Assembly (NCBI GenBank): GCA_031553775.1
Contig: JAVBLA010000003.1
Coordinates: forward strand, 50,330 to 114,329
DNA: 64,000 nucleotides
From: JAISFI01 sp031553775
Lineage (GTDB): Bacteria > Bacteroidota > Bacteroidia > Bacteroidales > Azobacteroidaceae
Reading direction: 5' to 3'
The position numbers were made by a program, and so were the translations under genes. Positions 61,956 through 64,000 of this stretch are shown here, one piece after another. Numbering within the stretch: position 1 is the stretch's first letter; every line of letters begins with the position of its first letter. The notes beneath the pieces were generated by a model. That model was given only the letters and a program-made list of their open reading frames with translations. It made no database searches and was not told the origin of the DNA.

Positions 61956-63872
61956 ATGAGAGTGGTATTATTGATGGTAGCCGTATTCTTTTTACAGAAT
62001 ACATATTCTGTGGAGAGAAATACTTTATCGCGGAGTATTACCCGCCAGGAATTGTTCAATGTGCTGGATAAAGGTACGGAATGGGTAGATTTTCCTGCAT
62101 ACAGCGATAGGGGAAAGTGGGAGAGTATTGATCCTGAAATAAGAAAACAAATTATTGAAAGGGGTGAGAAATCACTGACTTTTAAATGGGATATTATAAA
62201 GGCGACAGATTATATCGAATTTATTCGATCCGGCGACCGGGATGGCATGCAGGCCCTGGGCGATGCCCGGGAAAAAAATCTCCAGAATCTGGCAATGGCG
62301 GAATTGGTGGAAGGGACAGGTCGTTTTACGGAGGCTTTAGCTAATGGAGTATGGGCGATGTGTGAACAATCTACATGGGTTTTATCGGCACATCTGAACC
62401 TGCAAAAAAGAGGAGCAGGACTACCCGATCCGGATGATATCGTTATCGACCTGGCTTCCGGAAGGATTGGGGCAACTTTGTCGTGGATACACTATTTTTT
62501 TGCTTCGGAATTCGATAAAATACACCCTTTGATAGCTGAAAAAATGCGAAAAGAGATAAACAACCGGATACTGATGCCTTATTATACCCGCACTGATTTT
62601 TCCTGGATGGCCTTTAACCGGGATTTTGTCAATAACTGGAACGTATGGGTGAACTTCAATGTTTTACAATGTATTCTGCTGATAGAGACAGATCCGCAAA
62701 AACGGACAGATAATATCTACAAAGCAATGACTTCCATCGACAAATTTATCAATTATTATAAAGATGACGGTGGTTGCGATGAAGGACCTTCATATTGGAG
62801 CCATGCAGGTGGTAAGTTTTTTGAATGTCTCGAAATCCTTTCCCGGGCAACTTCAGGGAACGTTGATATCTATTCCGACGAATTGGTCAAAAATATCGGC
62901 CGCTACATTTATCGCGCTTACATAGGTGATGGATACTTTGTAAATTTTGCCGATGCTGCTCCTGTGGGAAATATTTACCCGGGCTTAATTTACAGATACG
63001 GAAAAGCAATTCACGACCCGGTGATGCAGGATTTTGGAGCTTATTATTTCAAAAAAGATATTGTTCCCGGAGGAACGATAGAAGCTGTGATCCGGGATAT
63101 ATTCGATGGTCCGGAGATGGCTTTAGCCGAGAAAAAAGAGCCTTTGATCAAAGAATGCTGGTTATCCGGGACCCAATTTTGTACAGCACGTGATAAAGAC
63201 GGTTCCAAGTCCGGTTTTTATTTTGCAGCTAAAGGAGGTTTCAATGATGAAAGTCATAATCACAATGATGTAGGAACTTTTGTACTATATTATAATACAA
63301 AACCTGCAATGATCGATGTAGGAGTGGGGACCTATACCCGGCAGACTTTCAGCAAAGAACGTTATACGATCTGGACAATGCAATCTGGTTATCATAATCT
63401 TCCGGTTATCAACGGGATAGAACAGAAAAACGGTAGGAAGTATGCAGCGAAGCAAGCTGTTTTTCAGTCAAATTCCTCCACTGCAATTTTTTCAGTCGAT
63501 ATTTCGGCTGCTTATCCCGAAGATGCTGCTGTAAAATACTGGAAGCGTTCTTATCAACTGAAACGGAAAAAATCTTTTACTATTACAGATGATTATTCTT
63601 TGTCTGAAAATAAAGGTGGGTGTTCACTTCATTTTATGACGGCTTGTCAGGCTGAGCTTATCAAACCAGGTATCATCCGGTTGTTTTCTACTGATTTTGC
63701 CTTGGAAATGAAATATGATCCCAAAGAGTTAATAGCAGATCTGGAACCTGTAACGATCGATGACCCCCGCTTGCAACGGGTCTGGGGAAAAGAACTTATC
63801 CGTATAAAGTTGGATTTTACTGGATCCGGATTATCCGGTAAAAAAGTGATAGAGATAAAACCATTGCCATAA
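61956..63872 (+). CDS. Heparinase II/III-like polysaccharide lyase
   Basis: The 638-residue protein has a signal peptide (MRVVLLMVAVFFLQNTYSVE). An alpha/alpha toroid (about 60-380) carries NNWNVWVNFN and CDEGPSYWSHAGGKFF. The heparinase II/III-like beta-sheet domain (about 400-630) carries ESHNHNDVGTFVLYY, where His434 and His436 lie in the motif that holds catalytic or metal residues in this fold. Such lyases split uronic-acid-containing polysaccharides by beta-elimination in the periplasm. There is no SusCD pair or sulfatase around it, so it is not in a typical polysaccharide locus here. The substrate is not deducible. Confidence 0.9.
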   Translation: MRVVLLMVAVFFLQNTYSVERNTLSRSITRQELFNVLDKGTEWVDFPAYSDRGKWESIDPEIRKQIIERGEKSLTFKWDIIKATDYIEFIRSGDRDGMQALGDAREKNLQNLAMAELVEGTGRFTEALANGVWAMCEQSTWVLSAHLNLQKRGAGLPDPDDIVIDLASGRIGATLSWIHYFFASEFDKIHPLIAEKMRKEINNRILMPYYTRTDFSWMAFNRDFVNNWNVWVNFNVLQCILLIETDPQKRTDNIYKAMTSIDKFINYYKDDGGCDEGPSYWSHAGGKFFECLEILSRATSGNVDIYSDELVKNIGRYIYRAYIGDGYFVNFADAAPVGNIYPGLIYRYGKAIHDPVMQDFGAYYFKKDIVPGGTIEAVIRDIFDGPEMALAEKKEPLIKECWLSGTQFCTARDKDGSKSGFYFAAKGGFNDESHNHNDVGTFVLYYNTKPAMIDVGVGTYTRQTFSKERYTIWTMQSGYHNLPVINGIEQKNGRKYAAKQAVFQSNSSTAIFSVDISAAYPEDAAVKYWKRSYQLKRKKSFTITDDYSLSENKGGCSLHFMTACQAELIKPGIIRLFSTDFALEMKYDPKELIADLEPVTIDDPRLQRVWGKELIRIKLDFTGSGLSGKKVIEIKPLP

Positions 63873-63909
63873 TGCCATAATATTGTGCAGTACTAACAGG
63901 AAATTTGTG

Positions 63910-63917
63910 TACTTTTG
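63910..63917 (+). promoter_or_regulatory. Promoter -7 element of the DUF486/DMT gene
   Basis: TACTTTTG fits TAnnTTTG, 20 bases before the ATG at 63938. Confidence 0.5.
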
Positions 63918-63937
63918 TGCCGCTAAAATGCGGAAAT

Positions 63938-64000
63938 ATGAAAATGTTTGATACTGTGGGACTGTTAGTCCTTGCTAATATATTTATGACCTTTGCCTGG
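63938..64000 (+). CDS. DUF486/DMT family membrane protein, 3' partial
   Basis: Only 21 codons are inside the window: MKMFDTVGLLVLANIFMTFAW. The ANIFMTFAW stretch is the N-terminal hallmark of the DUF486 family, small four-helix membrane proteins related to drug/metabolite transporters. The gene continues past the right edge. Function unknown. Confidence 0.7.
   Translation, partial: MKMFDTVGLLVLANIFMTFAW

Overview
The window looks like a chromosomal segment of an anaerobic, host-associated Bacteroidales bacterium. Many genes are preceded by the Bacteroidetes promoter (TTTG, then TAnnTTTG). secD and secF are fused. Cargo proteins end in type IX secretion (T9SS) sorting domains. There are carboxypeptidase-plug TonB receptors, an RND pump with a PG0541-type partner, and a ferredoxin-type indolepyruvate oxidoreductase. 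A family such as Odoribacteraceae or Dysgonomonadaceae is possible, but the genus is inference only.

Positions 1-6885 are the most unusual part. A GH84-like glycosidase (cut by the window edge) leads an apparent operon with two MtaA-type zinc methyltransferases of the uroporphyrinogen-decarboxylase fold, a B12-carrying corrinoid protein and a free-standing MetH-activation-like protein. A secreted GH59 galactocerebrosidase homologue converges on it, followed by an AraC regulator. The four B12 genes form a complete corrinoid methyl-transfer module whose methyl donor cannot be read from sequence; methylated glycan is one hypothesis.

Positions 8000-13530 hold secDF, an exported DUF4468-flavin reductase fusion, and an ECF sigma factor followed by a small conserved-looking protein. 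Positions 14048-22558 and 30260-33694 encode two large T9SS cargo proteins. They share a C-terminal module of about 610 residues and a peculiar N-terminus: a short leader ending in a GG...WVL membrane helix, fused in frame to a second, ordinary signal peptide. Between them lie mutS2, iorBA, mltG, tRNA-Ser(GCT), a GC-rich gene remnant just behind the tRNA, and a GNAT acetyltransferase.

Positions 33800-45600 carry a BON lipoprotein, a YjbR-like protein, a membrane AraC-type regulator, a TonB receptor with a His-rich small protein (probable metal acquisition), truA, a DUF5715 lipoprotein, phoH, a Nif3-like protein, a coiled-coil zinc-ribbon protein, apbE and an unknown protein. Positions 45700-52568 are a TetR-controlled tripartite RND efflux operon ending in a PII-like gene. 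Positions 52712-64000 hold miaA, an NlpE-like lipoprotein, a DUF2520 dehydrogenase, a small membrane protein, a nitroreductase, a TonB receptor, a large outer-membrane barrel, a heparinase II/III-like lyase and the start of a DUF486/DMT-family gene.

A recurrent intergenic element is scattered through the window: inverted arms built of roughly 7-base units (TTGAAAA, TTAAGAG/TGAAGAA or GTGAAAA types), at nine places, often touching stop or start codons. I found no rRNA, CRISPR array, insertion sequence or convincing riboswitch.
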